64,000 nt of DNA from Enterococcus phoeniculicola ATCC BAA-412 (GCF_000407505.1 NZ_ASWE01000001.1:431324-495323); one strand, 5' to 3'; counted from the stretch's first letter, positions 8,624 through 17,976 are shown. Made by a program: numbers and translations. The notes: generated by a model not told the origin, from the sequence alone.

Positions 8624-11532
8624 TTGAAAAAGTTGTTTATTTTTTTAACGACAGTCAGCAGATGATAAAAATTGTAGATGAAAATCAATTAATTGAAGTG
8701 CTGCAGACGAAAGAAATTACGGCGAACAAACAAGAATTATTGAATGATCGTTTATCAGTAACTGCTAGTTTTGATAGAGAGCTAAGAGATGCAAGGTATA
8801 TGGCTGTGAAAGAAGAGAATGATTTTTCAATGTACAGAATTATTGATGATACGGATCAGGGAAATCATTTATTGTTCAACGGAATAGGATTTGGACCAAA
8901 CGAGTTAGACTCATATATTGTAAAAAAAGTACAGTCTAAAAAAAGAGAAATGGTTAGTGTTATACAGGAACTTCTTAAATCCACAGAAGGTGAATGGCGT
9001 TTGGGGCACGCTGATACTGGTTTATCAAAGGTTACACAGGATTTTGTTTTCGTTTCCGTTAAAGAAGCACTAAAGTATTTACAATCGTTAGACTGTGAAA
9101 TTTTATTTCGATGCAATGTAACAGGCAAAGGAATTACTGATAAGTGGATAGAAGTTTATCATCAAATTGGAGATGAAAGCAATACTCGTTTTGACTATGG
9201 AGACAATGCACTAACAATAGTAAAAGAAAGAGATAGAAGTGAAGTTTATACGTCATTAATTGGACAAGGAAAGAAACAAGGGGTCGGTACAGAAACAGAA
9301 CAACGAGTTGAATTTACCAATATAGAATGGAAAAAAGAGTTGGGAAATCCACTGGATAAACCGAAAGGACAAAACTGGTTGGAGTATCCTGAAATGACAG
9401 CATTACATGGCATACCAACAAAAAAAGGACGTATGAGAAAACGAGAACAAGTTTTGTTATTGGACGATTTGGAAGACCCCAAAGAACTGTTAGAAAGAAC
9501 ATACCTTCAGCTTATTGAGTGTTCAAGACCACTTGTTCAATTTAAGACTACAGTATTTGATGGGGATGCTATTGGAAATATTGTAACTATCCATCGATAT
9601 GATAGAGACTACCATTATAAAACAAGAGTTTATCAAACCAAATTAAATAGATTAACTGGACAAATAGAAGCTAGCTTGGGTGATAACTTATCTAAGAGTT
9701 CCGTTCGCCAGAGCTCATCCATGAGGAATAGTATACAAGCCTTAGATGAAAGTAAAACGACTTTTTATGAGTCAGAGGAAATCTCAAAACAGCAGTCAGA
9801 TATTATTCGAGGAGCAAATGGTGGTTCGGTACTCTTAATGTCTCCTTCAGATTTAGGAAAATCAACAAGTCGAGAACCTTTCCAAATGATTTGGATGAAT
9901 GGAAGCAAGATAAGTAATTCCAATCATTTTCTAGTTGCAAATTCAGATGGAATAGGATTCATAAAAGGAGAGTTTGATTTAGATAACTTAAAGACAGCTT
10001 GGACGATAGATGGGAAATTTAATGCGGATTATATAGCAGCAGGAAAAATCAAAGCAATAGATATTGAAGGTGTAAATATAAGTGGCTCCAGTATTAAGGG
10101 AACAAAAATAAATGGATCTTCTATCAAGACAATGGATGCGAAAGATTTTCAGGTTGTTATTGAAAATGGGGGAATTGACTTTGAGAAACGATCAAAAGAA
10201 CTGCATGGTGAAGGATTAGGCTCTATCTACGCAACATATGGTGGCAGCAAAATTAATGGGTTTGCGATTATTCAAAAACCTGGCTATATATTTTCAATTA
10301 ATTCAGAATCAAAAAATTTCAGTAGTTCAAGACCTGTTTTCCAAGTTCCCAAAGAAAGTACATCAGAGAATATTTTATATAACGTGTATGGAAAGGGGTC
10401 GTTTTATGGTCCCGTTGAATTTAACGAACCAGTTATCTTTAAAAAAAATGTGAAATTTAATGGTCAAGTTGAAATTAATGGAAAATTATTTGTTGGTGGA
10501 AAAGAAATAATTCCTGGTCAAGGTGGTGGACCTGGAGGCGGTGGAGGTACAGGAACAGGTGGTTATCCTCCAGAAGTATCAACAAATTCCGAAAAATGGG
10601 CATGGGATTTATGGATATTCTTGGTAGCAAATGGCTATACCAAGCAAGCGGCTGCTGGAATTTTAGGAAATGTCCAAGGTGAAACTGGTTCAATGAATCC
10701 TGATACAGCCCAAATTAACGGTCCTGCTTACGGAATTGTTCAGTGGGACGGTTCAGCTTACCCACTAGTTGGTTCTCAAACTTGGGACGGTCGCGAGTAT
10801 GTCCAACGGTTAATGGCTGCTGCTGGAATTACTACAGATTATAAAACAATGTCAGCGCAAAGCAGGTTGCTAGAGTGGTCAATGTATAACGGACAGTGGT
10901 TAGGGCGTGTGTCCCCCACTAGTGTTAGTGGGTTCAAGTTGATGACTGATGCGGCAGAAGCAGCAACTGTATTTGAACGGAATTATGAACGTCCAGCGGC
11001 TACTCATCCAGAACGTCGCCAGTACGCTATTGAATGGTACAACAAATTTAAAGATTTGAAGGCAAGTACGACGACTGGAGAATCAGGTTTAAAACACTTA
11101 GAAACACTTGTTGGAAAACAGATAGGAAATGGTCAGTGTTACGGTTTGTCGGCTGAATACTCTGGTTATCTAGGAGGATGTGGTTTAGGTGCTGGAACTC
11201 AGTACGCATTAAGTCATGTGATTGGAAATACATCTGCCGCTTCTGACATAGGAATTGCCTATGACTGGGGAGCGCTTGGCTGGAAGGTTGTTAAAAACCC
11301 CTCAAAAAATCAATTAGCAGTGGGAGCAATTATCAACTGGAGCCGCGGTGGTAGAGTCAGTACCTGGTATGCGGACGCAACTTATGGTCATACAGGGGTT
11401 ATTCGCGGATTAAACAATGGAAAGATTCAAACCTATGAACAAAATACAGAATTAGGGATGATTTGTGGAAAGCTAGAGCGTGACTACTACAGCGCAAATG
11501 ATATTTCTTCAATTGTCATTCCCCCAAAATAA
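8620..11532 (+). CDS. Tail-associated lysin (Tal) with lysozyme and CHAP domains
   Basis: A 970-residue tail-tip protein. Residues about 1-370 match the phage minor structural/Tal N-terminal domain that plugs the Dit hub. A beta-rich spacer follows, then a Gly-rich linker (about 633-648). Residues about 650-810 form a tail-lysozyme domain (WAWDLWIFLVANGYTKQAAA, with ILGNVQGETG and YGIVQWD). Residues about 824-970 form a CHAP domain with the Cys in GNGQCYGL, the His in YGHTGVI and YEQN following. The particle can thus cut both glycan and peptide bonds while crossing the wall. Confidence 0.85.
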   Translation: MIEKVVYFFNDSQQMIKIVDENQLIEVLQTKEITANKQELLNDRLSVTASFDRELRDARYMAVKEENDFSMYRIIDDTDQGNHLLFNGIGFGPNELDSYIVKKVQSKKREMVSVIQELLKSTEGEWRLGHADTGLSKVTQDFVFVSVKEALKYLQSLDCEILFRCNVTGKGITDKWIEVYHQIGDESNTRFDYGDNALTIVKERDRSEVYTSLIGQGKKQGVGTETEQRVEFTNIEWKKELGNPLDKPKGQNWLEYPEMTALHGIPTKKGRMRKREQVLLLDDLEDPKELLERTYLQLIECSRPLVQFKTTVFDGDAIGNIVTIHRYDRDYHYKTRVYQTKLNRLTGQIEASLGDNLSKSSVRQSSSMRNSIQALDESKTTFYESEEISKQQSDIIRGANGGSVLLMSPSDLGKSTSREPFQMIWMNGSKISNSNHFLVANSDGIGFIKGEFDLDNLKTAWTIDGKFNADYIAAGKIKAIDIEGVNISGSSIKGTKINGSSIKTMDAKDFQVVIENGGIDFEKRSKELHGEGLGSIYATYGGSKINGFAIIQKPGYIFSINSESKNFSSSRPVFQVPKESTSENILYNVYGKGSFYGPVEFNEPVIFKKNVKFNGQVEINGKLFVGGKEIIPGQGGGPGGGGGTGTGGYPPEVSTNSEKWAWDLWIFLVANGYTKQAAAGILGNVQGETGSMNPDTAQINGPAYGIVQWDGSAYPLVGSQTWDGREYVQRLMAAAGITTDYKTMSAQSRLLEWSMYNGQWLGRVSPTSVSGFKLMTDAAEAATVFERNYERPAATHPERRQYAIEWYNKFKDLKASTTTGESGLKHLETLVGKQIGNGQCYGLSAEYSGYLGGCGLGAGTQYALSHVIGNTSAASDIGIAYDWGALGWKVVKNPSKNQLAVGAIINWSRGGRVSTWYADATYGHTGVIRGLNNGKIQTYEQNTELGMICGKLERDYYSANDISSIVIPPK

Positions 11533-11545
11533 AGGATGTGATGAA

Positions 11546-12337
11546 ATGTCAAAATGGAAACTTAATTTAAGTACTACTGAACCAGCACAGTTTATTGGAA
11601 TGATAAGAGTCAGACAAGAAAACAAACAGACAGAAAGCGTAGAGGTTCATATTTCTGAAAATGGAGAGCCACTTGACTTAACAGGTGGAGATGTATTTTT
11701 AGAAGTAATGATTGGTACGAAAGCCGTACAGAGTAAGGCTGTAGTGGTAGATGCAAAAAAAGGAATCATTCGCTATACCTTTGATTCCTATTCTATGCAA
11801 AAAATTGGCCGTATTGAAGGTGCACAATTTGTTTTTTATAAGGGAAAATCACTCATCGGTTCTACTCAGCCTTTTTCATATTTTGTCATTCGAGCGGTTT
11901 CTCAAACAAAAGGAGAAACGGGTTCTTATTGGCAAACTATTGAAGAGTTAATTGAGGAGATGACAGACTTTATTAACAGTAATAAAGGAGAGTTTACCCA
12001 ATGGTTTGAAGAGGTAAAAAATCTGTTGTATGAAATGGATCCTGGCGGAACGATTGTGAAGGAACTAATGGAAGCTAGAAAAAGTATAACTGGGCATGGG
12101 TATTCCTCTTTGTCTGAGAGGTTGGAGGCAGACTTCACTGATTTGTATGCTATAGATTCGTCAAAAATTGATGGATTAATAACTATACAAGATGATCTTT
12201 TTAGCCAAAACCATGAAACAGTAAAACTAGCAGATGTAATGTTTACGACAGAGAAATGTGCAAGGGTAATTGCCACCATCGATGATAAAAATCAAGATAC
12301 TTTCTACTTAAGTAAAGTAGGTGAAATAAATGAGTAA
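11546..12337 (+). CDS. Baseplate upper protein (BppU N-terminal domain)
   Basis: A 263-residue protein started at the ATG at 11546, after AAAGGATG; the open frame to 11480 overlaps Tal and has no ribosome site. Residues 1-130 fit the BppU N-terminal domain (RVRQENKQTESVEVHISENG, VFLEVMIGTKAVQSK, QFVFYKG), which docks on Dit in TP901-1-type baseplates. After it come a helical bundle (WQTIEELIEEMTDFI) and a C-terminal variable part. It links the tail hub with the receptor-binding proteins that follow. Confidence 0.78.
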   Translation: MSKWKLNLSTTEPAQFIGMIRVRQENKQTESVEVHISENGEPLDLTGGDVFLEVMIGTKAVQSKAVVVDAKKGIIRYTFDSYSMQKIGRIEGAQFVFYKGKSLIGSTQPFSYFVIRAVSQTKGETGSYWQTIEELIEEMTDFINSNKGEFTQWFEEVKNLLYEMDPGGTIVKELMEARKSITGHGYSSLSERLEADFTDLYAIDSSKIDGLITIQDDLFSQNHETVKLADVMFTTEKCARVIATIDDKNQDTFYLSKVGEINE

Positions 12338-12674
12338 TCAAGTGGACATTCGTAAACTTATGAAGAAAGATTCTAAAGGAGTACAAAGACAATTTATGCC
12401 AGAAACGAGTGTGAAAGCAATTTTCGATATTGAAGAGATGATTGCTGGAACTGCTCCAGTGTTGTCAGTAAATGGGAAAGTTGGAAATGTACAGATAACA
12501 AAAGAGGATTTAGGAATTAGTCAAGAACCGGAGACAATTGATATTGCTTCAGAATCAAATGACGGGATTATTACTAGTGCGCTATTTTTAAAGCTGCAGC
12601 AAATAATAAGCGATTATGACAGTGGATTATTAGGAGGTTCAGCAATCACGATTGAACCAGTAGGAGAAGAATAA
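12330..12674 (+). CDS. Small baseplate/fibre protein
   Basis: A 114-residue protein overlapping the BppU-like gene by eight bases. It holds the SVNGKVGNVQITKEDLGI segment that recurs in tail fibres and baseplate proteins, and a fibre-like DGIITSALFLKLQQI. It is too short to be a receptor-binding head on its own and may be a connector. Its stop is followed directly by the collagen-like gene. Confidence 0.62.
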   Translation: MSNQVDIRKLMKKDSKGVQRQFMPETSVKAIFDIEEMIAGTAPVLSVNGKVGNVQITKEDLGISQEPETIDIASESNDGIITSALFLKLQQIISDYDSGLLGGSAITIEPVGEE

Positions 12675-13052
12675 ATGACAGATATTGTAAGAATTAAAAA
12701 AGAGGGGATCCAAGTATATCCTCAAACGCATGCAAACGCGATTATTGGTTTAACAGCAATCAAAGGAGAAAAGGGAGATACGGGTCCTGCAGGTATTCAG
12801 GGAGCAACCGGACCTAAGGGAGAAAAAGGAGACACGGGTCTTGCAGGTATTCAGGGAGCAACTGGACCTAAGGGAGAAAAAGGAGACACAGGTCCAATAG
12901 GTCCTCAAGGAGCACAAGGACCTGCTGGAACAAATGCAACAACAACGGTAGCAACATCGACTGTGAATGGCTTGATGTCGTCAGCAGATAAGAAAAAATT
13001 AGATAACTTAACGGCTTTAAATATTATTTTTGAAAAGATAGGAGAAGTGTAA
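12675..13052 (+). CDS. Collagen-like tail fibre protein
   Basis: A 125-residue fibre protein. Residues 1-25 ([18 protein letters not shown]) form an N-terminal anchor also seen in the next gene. Residues about 30-90 are Gly-X-Y triplets ([18 protein letters not shown] units) that form a collagen-like triple helix. The C-terminus ([16 protein letters not shown]) is the trimerisation motif frequent in fibre proteins. There is no obvious receptor-binding head, so it may be a shaft protein or a worn-down fibre. Confidence 0.78.
   Translation: MTDIVRIKKEGIQVYPQTHANAIIGLTAIKGEKGDTGPAGIQGATGPKGEKGDTGLAGIQGATGPKGEKGDTGPIGPQGAQGPAGTNATTTVATSTVNGLMSSADKKKLDNLTALNIIFEKIGEV
12765..12900 (+). repeat. 54-bp tandem repeat coding the Gly-X-Y shaft
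   Basis: Two full 54-bp units (12765-12818 and 12819-12872), nearly identical, plus a partial third. Each encodes 18 residues, six Gly-X-Y triplets. Near identity at the DNA level points to recent duplication, and thus easy change in shaft length. Confidence 0.8.
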
Positions 13053-13053
13053 A

Positions 13054-13572
13054 ATGGCAGATATCGTACAATTACAAGAAAATGGGGTAAAAAAATACTT
13101 GAAAACACATGTGAATGCAGTGGATGGCATTGAAGAAAAATATGTGGATAAAACAAGTAATGAAACAATTGATGGAATAAAAACATTTGTCAAAACACCA
13201 TTAATAGGCACCCAAAAAGTAGCAGTAGTGGAGGATACAGGGTGGAAAACATTGCCGATTACAGGGGCAGCTTCACAGCCTGGATCTACTACTGATAATA
13301 ACTATATCCCGAAATATCGGGTAAAAAATGGGATACTAATGTTGCGTGGTTCTGTAAAAATAGATGCTGGAAAAACAGGCATGTTTACTACATTGGCTTC
13401 TGTTGTAAAACCAACATGGACAAGAACCGCTTTTAAACAACCTTTAATGACTGCCGATATTAATGCTAGTGCAACTATATACGCTCATGAAAGTGGCGAA
13501 CTACAGCTAGTCTCGAGAACATCAGGTAATCAGGATGTGTGGCTAACAGGTATCCAAATACCGCTTAGTTAG
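13054..13572 (+). CDS. Candidate receptor-binding protein
   Basis: A 172-residue protein. Its first 25 residues (DIVQLQENGVKKYLKTHVNAV) are paralogous to the start of the collagen-like gene, the shared docking piece of Firmicute tail fibres. A linker (VDKTSNETIDGIKTFVKTP) follows, then a beta-rich C-terminal domain (about 75-172) ending TGIQIPLS. As the last structural gene before lysis it is the best candidate for the tip that sets which cells are bound. No enzyme motif is seen. Confidence 0.65.
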   Translation: MADIVQLQENGVKKYLKTHVNAVDGIEEKYVDKTSNETIDGIKTFVKTPLIGTQKVAVVEDTGWKTLPITGAASQPGSTTDNNYIPKYRVKNGILMLRGSVKIDAGKTGMFTTLASVVKPTWTRTAFKQPLMTADINASATIYAHESGELQLVSRTSGNQDVWLTGIQIPLS

Positions 13573-13653
13573 TAATTATTAATAAAAAGACTTATTTAGT
13601 GCAAGGCTCTATTATTTTTTAGGCTATCTAGTCTTTCAATTAGGAGGAAATAA

Positions 13654-14142
13654 ATGACAGAAAACATAATTAAAATGAGTGCTGCCGCTCTAGGGGGGAT
13701 TTTTGGGATTGTTTTTGGGGAGTGGAGTACAGTGATGCAAGTGATTTTAGGGATTATAGTTGTAGATTATCTTACGGGGATTTTGAGTGCGACAACGAAT
13801 GGCGCATTGTCGAGTAAAGTTGGGTTTAAAGGGATTGCAAAAAAGATGGCTATATTGTCTGTGATTGTTGTAGCACATCTTTTAGATACCTTGTTGGGGG
13901 ATAAATCGATGCTTAGAGACGCAGTTACATTTTTCTACATTGCCAACGAACTCATTTCCATTTTAGAAAATGTTGCAAAAATGAATGTAGGTATTCCATC
14001 AAACTTGCAGGATATGATAAAGAAATTGCTTTCTATGTCTGGAGAAGGCGAATCCTATACTGGAGGCCATGAGTTTATCGATTCTGACCCAACGAAAAAA
14101 TCAGACGAAAAGGGGAAGGAAGATGGTTCTAAGAGGAATTGA
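13654..14142 (+). CDS. Holin (phage_holin_4 / TcdE-like)
   Basis: A 162-residue membrane protein behind AGGAGG. Three or four hydrophobic segments (about 10-30, 33-50, 66-84 and 90-108) and the motif VVDYLTGILSA are typical of the toxin-secretion/phage-lysis holin family. The hydrophilic, charged C-terminus (135-162) overlaps the lysozyme start by 20 bases. It should open the membrane for the two lysins encoded next, releasing tail particles by lysis. Confidence 0.85.
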   Translation: MTENIIKMSAAALGGIFGIVFGEWSTVMQVILGIIVVDYLTGILSATTNGALSSKVGFKGIAKKMAILSVIVVAHLLDTLLGDKSMLRDAVTFFYIANELISILENVAKMNVGIPSNLQDMIKKLLSMSGEGESYTGGHEFIDSDPTKKSDEKGKEDGSKRN

Positions 14143-15040
14143 TATTTCTAGTTGGCAAGCAAACATTGATGTATCAAAAATTTCTGGTGATTTTGTTATC
14201 GTAAAGGCAACAGAAGGAGTGAATTATGTAAATCCTTATTGTGATAGTCGATATCAGTTAGCCAAAAAATCAGGCAAGTTACTTGGTGTATATCACTATG
14301 CAAAAAATGGAAATCCAGAAGCGGAAGCTACGTATTTCTTTGAAAATATTAAGGGCTATATTGGTGAGGCGATTCTTTTTCTCGATTATGAGGAAGAAGT
14401 ATCTGCCAATTCACCTAGTTGGTGTCTTCGTTTTTTAACACATCTTGAAAAATTAACAAATGGTGTGAAAGGGATGCTCTATACGTATCAATCCCTGCTC
14501 AATAGCCAAAATTGGCAAAGTATAAGAGACGCTGATTATGGGCTGTGGTTTGCAGCATATGGGGCAAATCCTCCAGAAAAGGGCTACAAAAGTTTGCCAG
14601 CACCAACAGTTAATTATTGGGGAACACCAGCAATTTATCAATATAGTTCGAAAACTCGCTTAGATGGATATTCCAATGATTTAGATGCCAATATTTTTTA
14701 TGGGGATAAAGAATCATGGACGGCCTATGCAAAAGGAACACGCACAACCGACAAATTTGAACAAGCGCCTCCAGAAGATGCTGGAGGAAAGGTGACAGAT
14801 ACCCGTGCCTTTGGTAATCAGACAATTGTTCGATTGAGAAAAACTGCGACGCATTGGTATGGCGGAGAAAAAATAGCAAACACAGAAAAAGAGAAGGCCT
14901 ATATTACGGCTAGTCGTCAAGAAATCAATCAATACGGCTCCAAGTTTGTTTATACACTTTCTACAGGAAAGAAAGTACTAGCACATGATTTAGACTATCT
15001 TTGCTGTATAGGCTGGGACACGATAGGAATAAATATCTAA
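14123..15040 (+). CDS. GH25 lysozyme (first endolysin)
   Basis: A 305-residue muramidase started at the ATG at 14123 after GGGGAAGGAAG; the longer frame from 14069 lies inside the holin. Residues 1-205 are a GH25 domain with GIDISSWQ (D7), FLDYEEE (D88, E90) and YGANPPEKGY, and should cleave the MurNAc-GlcNAc bond. Residues about 225-305 form a separate C-terminal domain ending LAHDLDYLCCIGWDTIG, probably for wall binding. There is no signal peptide, which fits holin-dependent release. Confidence 0.85.
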   Translation: MVLRGIDISSWQANIDVSKISGDFVIVKATEGVNYVNPYCDSRYQLAKKSGKLLGVYHYAKNGNPEAEATYFFENIKGYIGEAILFLDYEEEVSANSPSWCLRFLTHLEKLTNGVKGMLYTYQSLLNSQNWQSIRDADYGLWFAAYGANPPEKGYKSLPAPTVNYWGTPAIYQYSSKTRLDGYSNDLDANIFYGDKESWTAYAKGTRTTDKFEQAPPEDAGGKVTDTRAFGNQTIVRLRKTATHWYGGEKIANTEKEKAYITASRQEINQYGSKFVYTLSTGKKVLAHDLDYLCCIGWDTIGINI

Positions 15041-15149
15041 CAAAAAATAGGATGGAGCTAGGGTATTTAATGCTTGCTCCGTTAATTATTAAGAAGGAAT
15101 CAAAAAAGAGATTAGATTCAACTAACTTATAGAAATGAGGAATGAAAAA

Positions 15150-16481
15150 ATGGCAAGTATTGACAAAATGATTCAATGGTTCAAAGATCGTGAAGGAAAA
15201 GTAACCTATTCTATGACTAATCGTTATGGACCGAACAGTTACGACTGTAGTTCGGCAGTATACTATTCATTAATTGCTGGAGGATTTTTACCTTCTGGAA
15301 GTATGGGGAACACAGAAACACTATATGGATTAGAAGGGAGTCTTTTACTTCCAATCAAGCGAGCAGAAGTGAAAAAAGGAGATATTTTTGTAGCGGGTAT
15401 AAAAGGTGGCTCTGGCGGTTCAGACGGACACACAGGTGTATTTTTAAGTAATGACACAATCATTCATTGTACTTACCCTAAAAATGGAATTGCAACAACA
15501 CCTGCAACTGGCTGGATGGGAGATTATTCTGGATTACCAGTGTATTATTATCGTTTGAAAGGTTCTGAAAATAATTATCCGTCAGTCACATTTGATAAAA
15601 AAGTTACGGTTGTTAAAGCTGATTGGACCCTTTGGGGAGATTTGGACTATAAGACAAAAAAAGGTGTAACTAAGTTAGGTACTGTATATGATGCAAAGAA
15701 AATCTTTACAGTAAAAACTAATAAATATTATGAACTGTATTTTGCAGGAGTTTTTGCAGGGTTTTTAAATACTGGTGGAGCTGATGAATTAAAAGCTGTT
15801 GGAGCAAATGATGTATATGTGTCAGCTATTAGTCCAAATTATAAAATTTGGGGTTCATTTTTCTTTAATAAAGAATTAGGAAATACAACAGGATATAAAG
15901 ATGGATTGGTTTATAAGGCAAAATATAAATATACATTAGGAAATAATGTTTCCTACTATTCTTTATATCAAGGGGGAAACTGGAAAGGATATATTAACGC
16001 GAAGGCAGTAAAAACTTGTCCACCGGTTGCACAAAATGATGTTTATGTAACTGCAATCAGTCCAAACTATACGATTTGGGGAGATTTATACTGGTCATCT
16101 AAATTAGGAAATACAGCGAACCAAGATGGAGGTTTGGTGTACAAGGCTCGCTATAAATATACCATTGGAAATGAGCGTTCCTATTATTCATTGTATCGAG
16201 GGGATACATGGAAAGGGTATATTAATACATCAGCAATGCGTAAAATGGAACCAGTGACGATAAATAAAAAAGTAAAAATAAACGGTAGTAAAACGTATAA
16301 CATTTGGAAAGATTTATATTGGTCTACATCTATTGGTAAATCAAATGAATCGAAATTCGCAGGTAAATTGTATACAGCGAAATACTCTTATTTACTGGGC
16401 AATGGTTCGACATACTATTCTTTATATAATGGCAGCACATGGGTTGGATATATTGGAAAGGGTGCTACAATTGATCAATAA
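15150..16481 (+). CDS. Second endolysin: peptidoglycan amidohydrolase with GW-like repeats
   Basis: A 443-residue lysin started at the ATG at 15150; an ATG 15 bases upstream overlaps its ribosome site. Residues 1-140 are an Amidase_5/NlpC-like cysteine peptidase with C33 in NSYDCSSAVYYS and H94 in SDGHTGVF. Four repeats of about 70 residues follow, each with an IWG/LWGDL core and YYSLYxGxxWKGYI ending; they are GW/SH3_8-type wall-binding modules. With the GH25 gene this gives two lysins of different bond specificity, an unusually rich lysis set for a headless locus. Confidence 0.83.
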   Translation: MASIDKMIQWFKDREGKVTYSMTNRYGPNSYDCSSAVYYSLIAGGFLPSGSMGNTETLYGLEGSLLLPIKRAEVKKGDIFVAGIKGGSGGSDGHTGVFLSNDTIIHCTYPKNGIATTPATGWMGDYSGLPVYYYRLKGSENNYPSVTFDKKVTVVKADWTLWGDLDYKTKKGVTKLGTVYDAKKIFTVKTNKYYELYFAGVFAGFLNTGGADELKAVGANDVYVSAISPNYKIWGSFFFNKELGNTTGYKDGLVYKAKYKYTLGNNVSYYSLYQGGNWKGYINAKAVKTCPPVAQNDVYVTAISPNYTIWGDLYWSSKLGNTANQDGGLVYKARYKYTIGNERSYYSLYRGDTWKGYINTSAMRKMEPVTINKKVKINGSKTYNIWKDLYWSTSIGKSNESKFAGKLYTAKYSYLLGNGSTYYSLYNGSTWVGYIGKGATIDQ

Positions 16482-16521
16482 CTAGCCCTGACTATAAGCT
16501 TATAGAAATCAGTTAAGTGAT

Positions 16522-16604
16522 AATCTGGGATATTTTGAGGTGCAACCTAAAAAGTGTATTTAAAAATGGCAACTTTTAGAAGTTGCTCCTCGAAATCCCA
16601 GATT
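16522..16604 (+). terminator. Long nested hairpin closing the tail locus
   Basis: AATCTGGGAT...GAGGTGCAAC (16522-16545) pairs with GTTGCTCCTCGAAATCCCAGATT (16582-16604). Inside it GCAACTTTTAGAAGTTGC (16569-16586) can form a competing hairpin. A T-rich tract follows at 16611-16624. It probably stops late transcription. Confidence 0.65.
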
Positions 16605-16729
16605 AATTAAAAATTGTTTTTTTCAAAAGGTAGTATCAATATGATTTTGTAAATGACACATGTCTGTCTATTTTTTTATTTTATATCCTAGACTTTTTTT
16701 TCAGAATATGAGAAAATCCTATTGTTGTT

Positions 16730-16819
16730 GGGAGGTTACCCAAGCTTGGCTGAAGGGGGCAGACTCGAAATCTGTTAGGCGGGTAAAACCGTGCAAGGGT
16801 TCGAATCCCTTACCTTCCG
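16730..16819 (+). tRNA. tRNA-Ser (anticodon CGA)
   Basis: A type II tRNA with acceptor GGGAGGT/ACCTTCC, discriminator G, anticodon loop with CGA inside CAGACTCGAAATCTG, a long variable arm (GGCGGGTAAAACCGTGC) and T arm AAGGGTTCGAATCCCTT. It reads UCG. CCA is not encoded. Confidence 0.93.
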
Positions 16820-16830
16820 TAAGAAATCTA

Positions 16831-16883
16831 AAAGTGAGGATGGGATAGAAGAAGTTGCTTCTATCTACATCCTCACTTTTTTT
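16831..16883 (+). terminator. Rho-independent terminator after tRNA-Ser
   Basis: AAAGTGAGGATG and CATCCTCACTTT form a 12-bp outer stem with further pairing inside (GATAGAAG/CTTCTATC), followed by TTTT. Confidence 0.88.
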
Positions 16884-17060
16884 GTTAATTGTGTATGGTG
16901 GTAAAAAAGCAGAGTTGGTCCGTTTTTTACAGGGGACTATTTAACTTTAAATAATGGAGGAATGAATAAGCTAAATTGAAAAAATTATTTTTTGAGGTCT
17001 ATCCCTTCTGAAGAGATTATGTTACGTTAGATTAGGACATTTTTAGTAGAGGGTGAAATT

Positions 17061-17927
17061 GTGAAAAAATTTGATATCCGTGTTTTTTTTAAAGATTATA
17101 TTTACGTAACTATCGGGTCGCTCATTTTAGCGATTACGATGAATACGGTACTTTTACCAAACCATCTGGTTGCAGGTGGTGCAAGTGGAATCAGTGTTGT
17201 ACTGAATCATGCCTTTGGTTGGGATGCAGCCTTAACCTTGTATGCAATCAATATTCCGCTATTATTACTTTGTTTTTTATTATTAGGGAAAACAACAGGG
17301 ATTAAGACTATCTATGGTAGTTTAATTTTTCCGTTTTTTGTTGGCTTATCTGCAGGACTTCCAACAGTTACACATAATGTGACGCTTGCAGCTGTGTTTG
17401 GTGGAGTTTTTGCAGGAATAGGTATTGGTCTAGAGTTTCGAGGCAGTGCTTCAACAGGTGGGACAGCGATTATTGCTCAAGTGGTCAATAAGTATTTCCA
17501 TGTTCCTTTAGGTGCTTCTGTTTGGGTGGTTGATGGCTTAGTGATTTTATCAGCCTTTATCGCATTTGATATTGATGTTGTTCTCTTTTCATTAATCTGT
17601 CTATTTGTGATTGGTCGAGTAATTGACTTAGTCCAAGCAGGGCCTGTTCGTTCGAGAAATGTATTTATCATTTCAAAAGAATACTTAGTTATGAAGGATC
17701 TTTTAACCAAGTCTTTAGACAAAGGCGTCACTATGATGCCGATAGAAAGTGGTTATCATGGAAAAGAGGGCATGATGCTAATGACCGTTGTTCATGAAAA
17801 AGATTTCTCTCAAGTAAAAGAAGCGCTGCAGGAAATTGATGAAGAAGCATTTATTATTTCGATGCCTGCTAATGAAGTTTTGGGACGAGGATTTGATTTG
17901 AAACGAGTGATGGAATCAATTGACTAA
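17061..17927 (+). CDS. YitT family membrane protein
   Basis: A 288-residue protein with five or six transmembrane segments (about 16-170, the DUF161/YitT domain, with RGSASTGGTAII) and a cytoplasmic DUF2179 domain (about 195-285, ending EVLGRGFDL). The start is GTG after GAGGGTG. Family members are conserved in Firmicutes and their transported substrate, if any, is not established. It is monocistronic, between tRNA-Ser and the IS element. Confidence 0.85.
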   Translation: MKKFDIRVFFKDYIYVTIGSLILAITMNTVLLPNHLVAGGASGISVVLNHAFGWDAALTLYAINIPLLLLCFLLLGKTTGIKTIYGSLIFPFFVGLSAGLPTVTHNVTLAAVFGGVFAGIGIGLEFRGSASTGGTAIIAQVVNKYFHVPLGASVWVVDGLVILSAFIAFDIDVVLFSLICLFVIGRVIDLVQAGPVRSRNVFIISKEYLVMKDLLTKSLDKGVTMMPIESGYHGKEGMMLMTVVHEKDFSQVKEALQEIDEEAFIISMPANEVLGRGFDLKRVMESID

Positions 17928-17976
17928 GCAATTTTTTATTGGAAACCAGTATTTGCTTAAGTTGAGGAAGGAAAAA

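Noticed and set aside
12765-12900. Short direct repeats that could suggest a CRISPR array
   Set aside because: They are in-frame 54-bp tandem units coding Gly-X-Y triplets, with no unique spacers.
2534-16481. Decayed temperate prophage
   Set aside because: All tail and lysis genes are intact and tightly packed while every head, packaging and integration gene is absent. This selective loss fits a tailocin better than random decay, though I cannot exclude it.
16730-16819. tRNA-Ser as an attachment site for the tail locus
   Set aside because: No integrase is in the tail locus and I see no duplicated tRNA 3' end at its left side.
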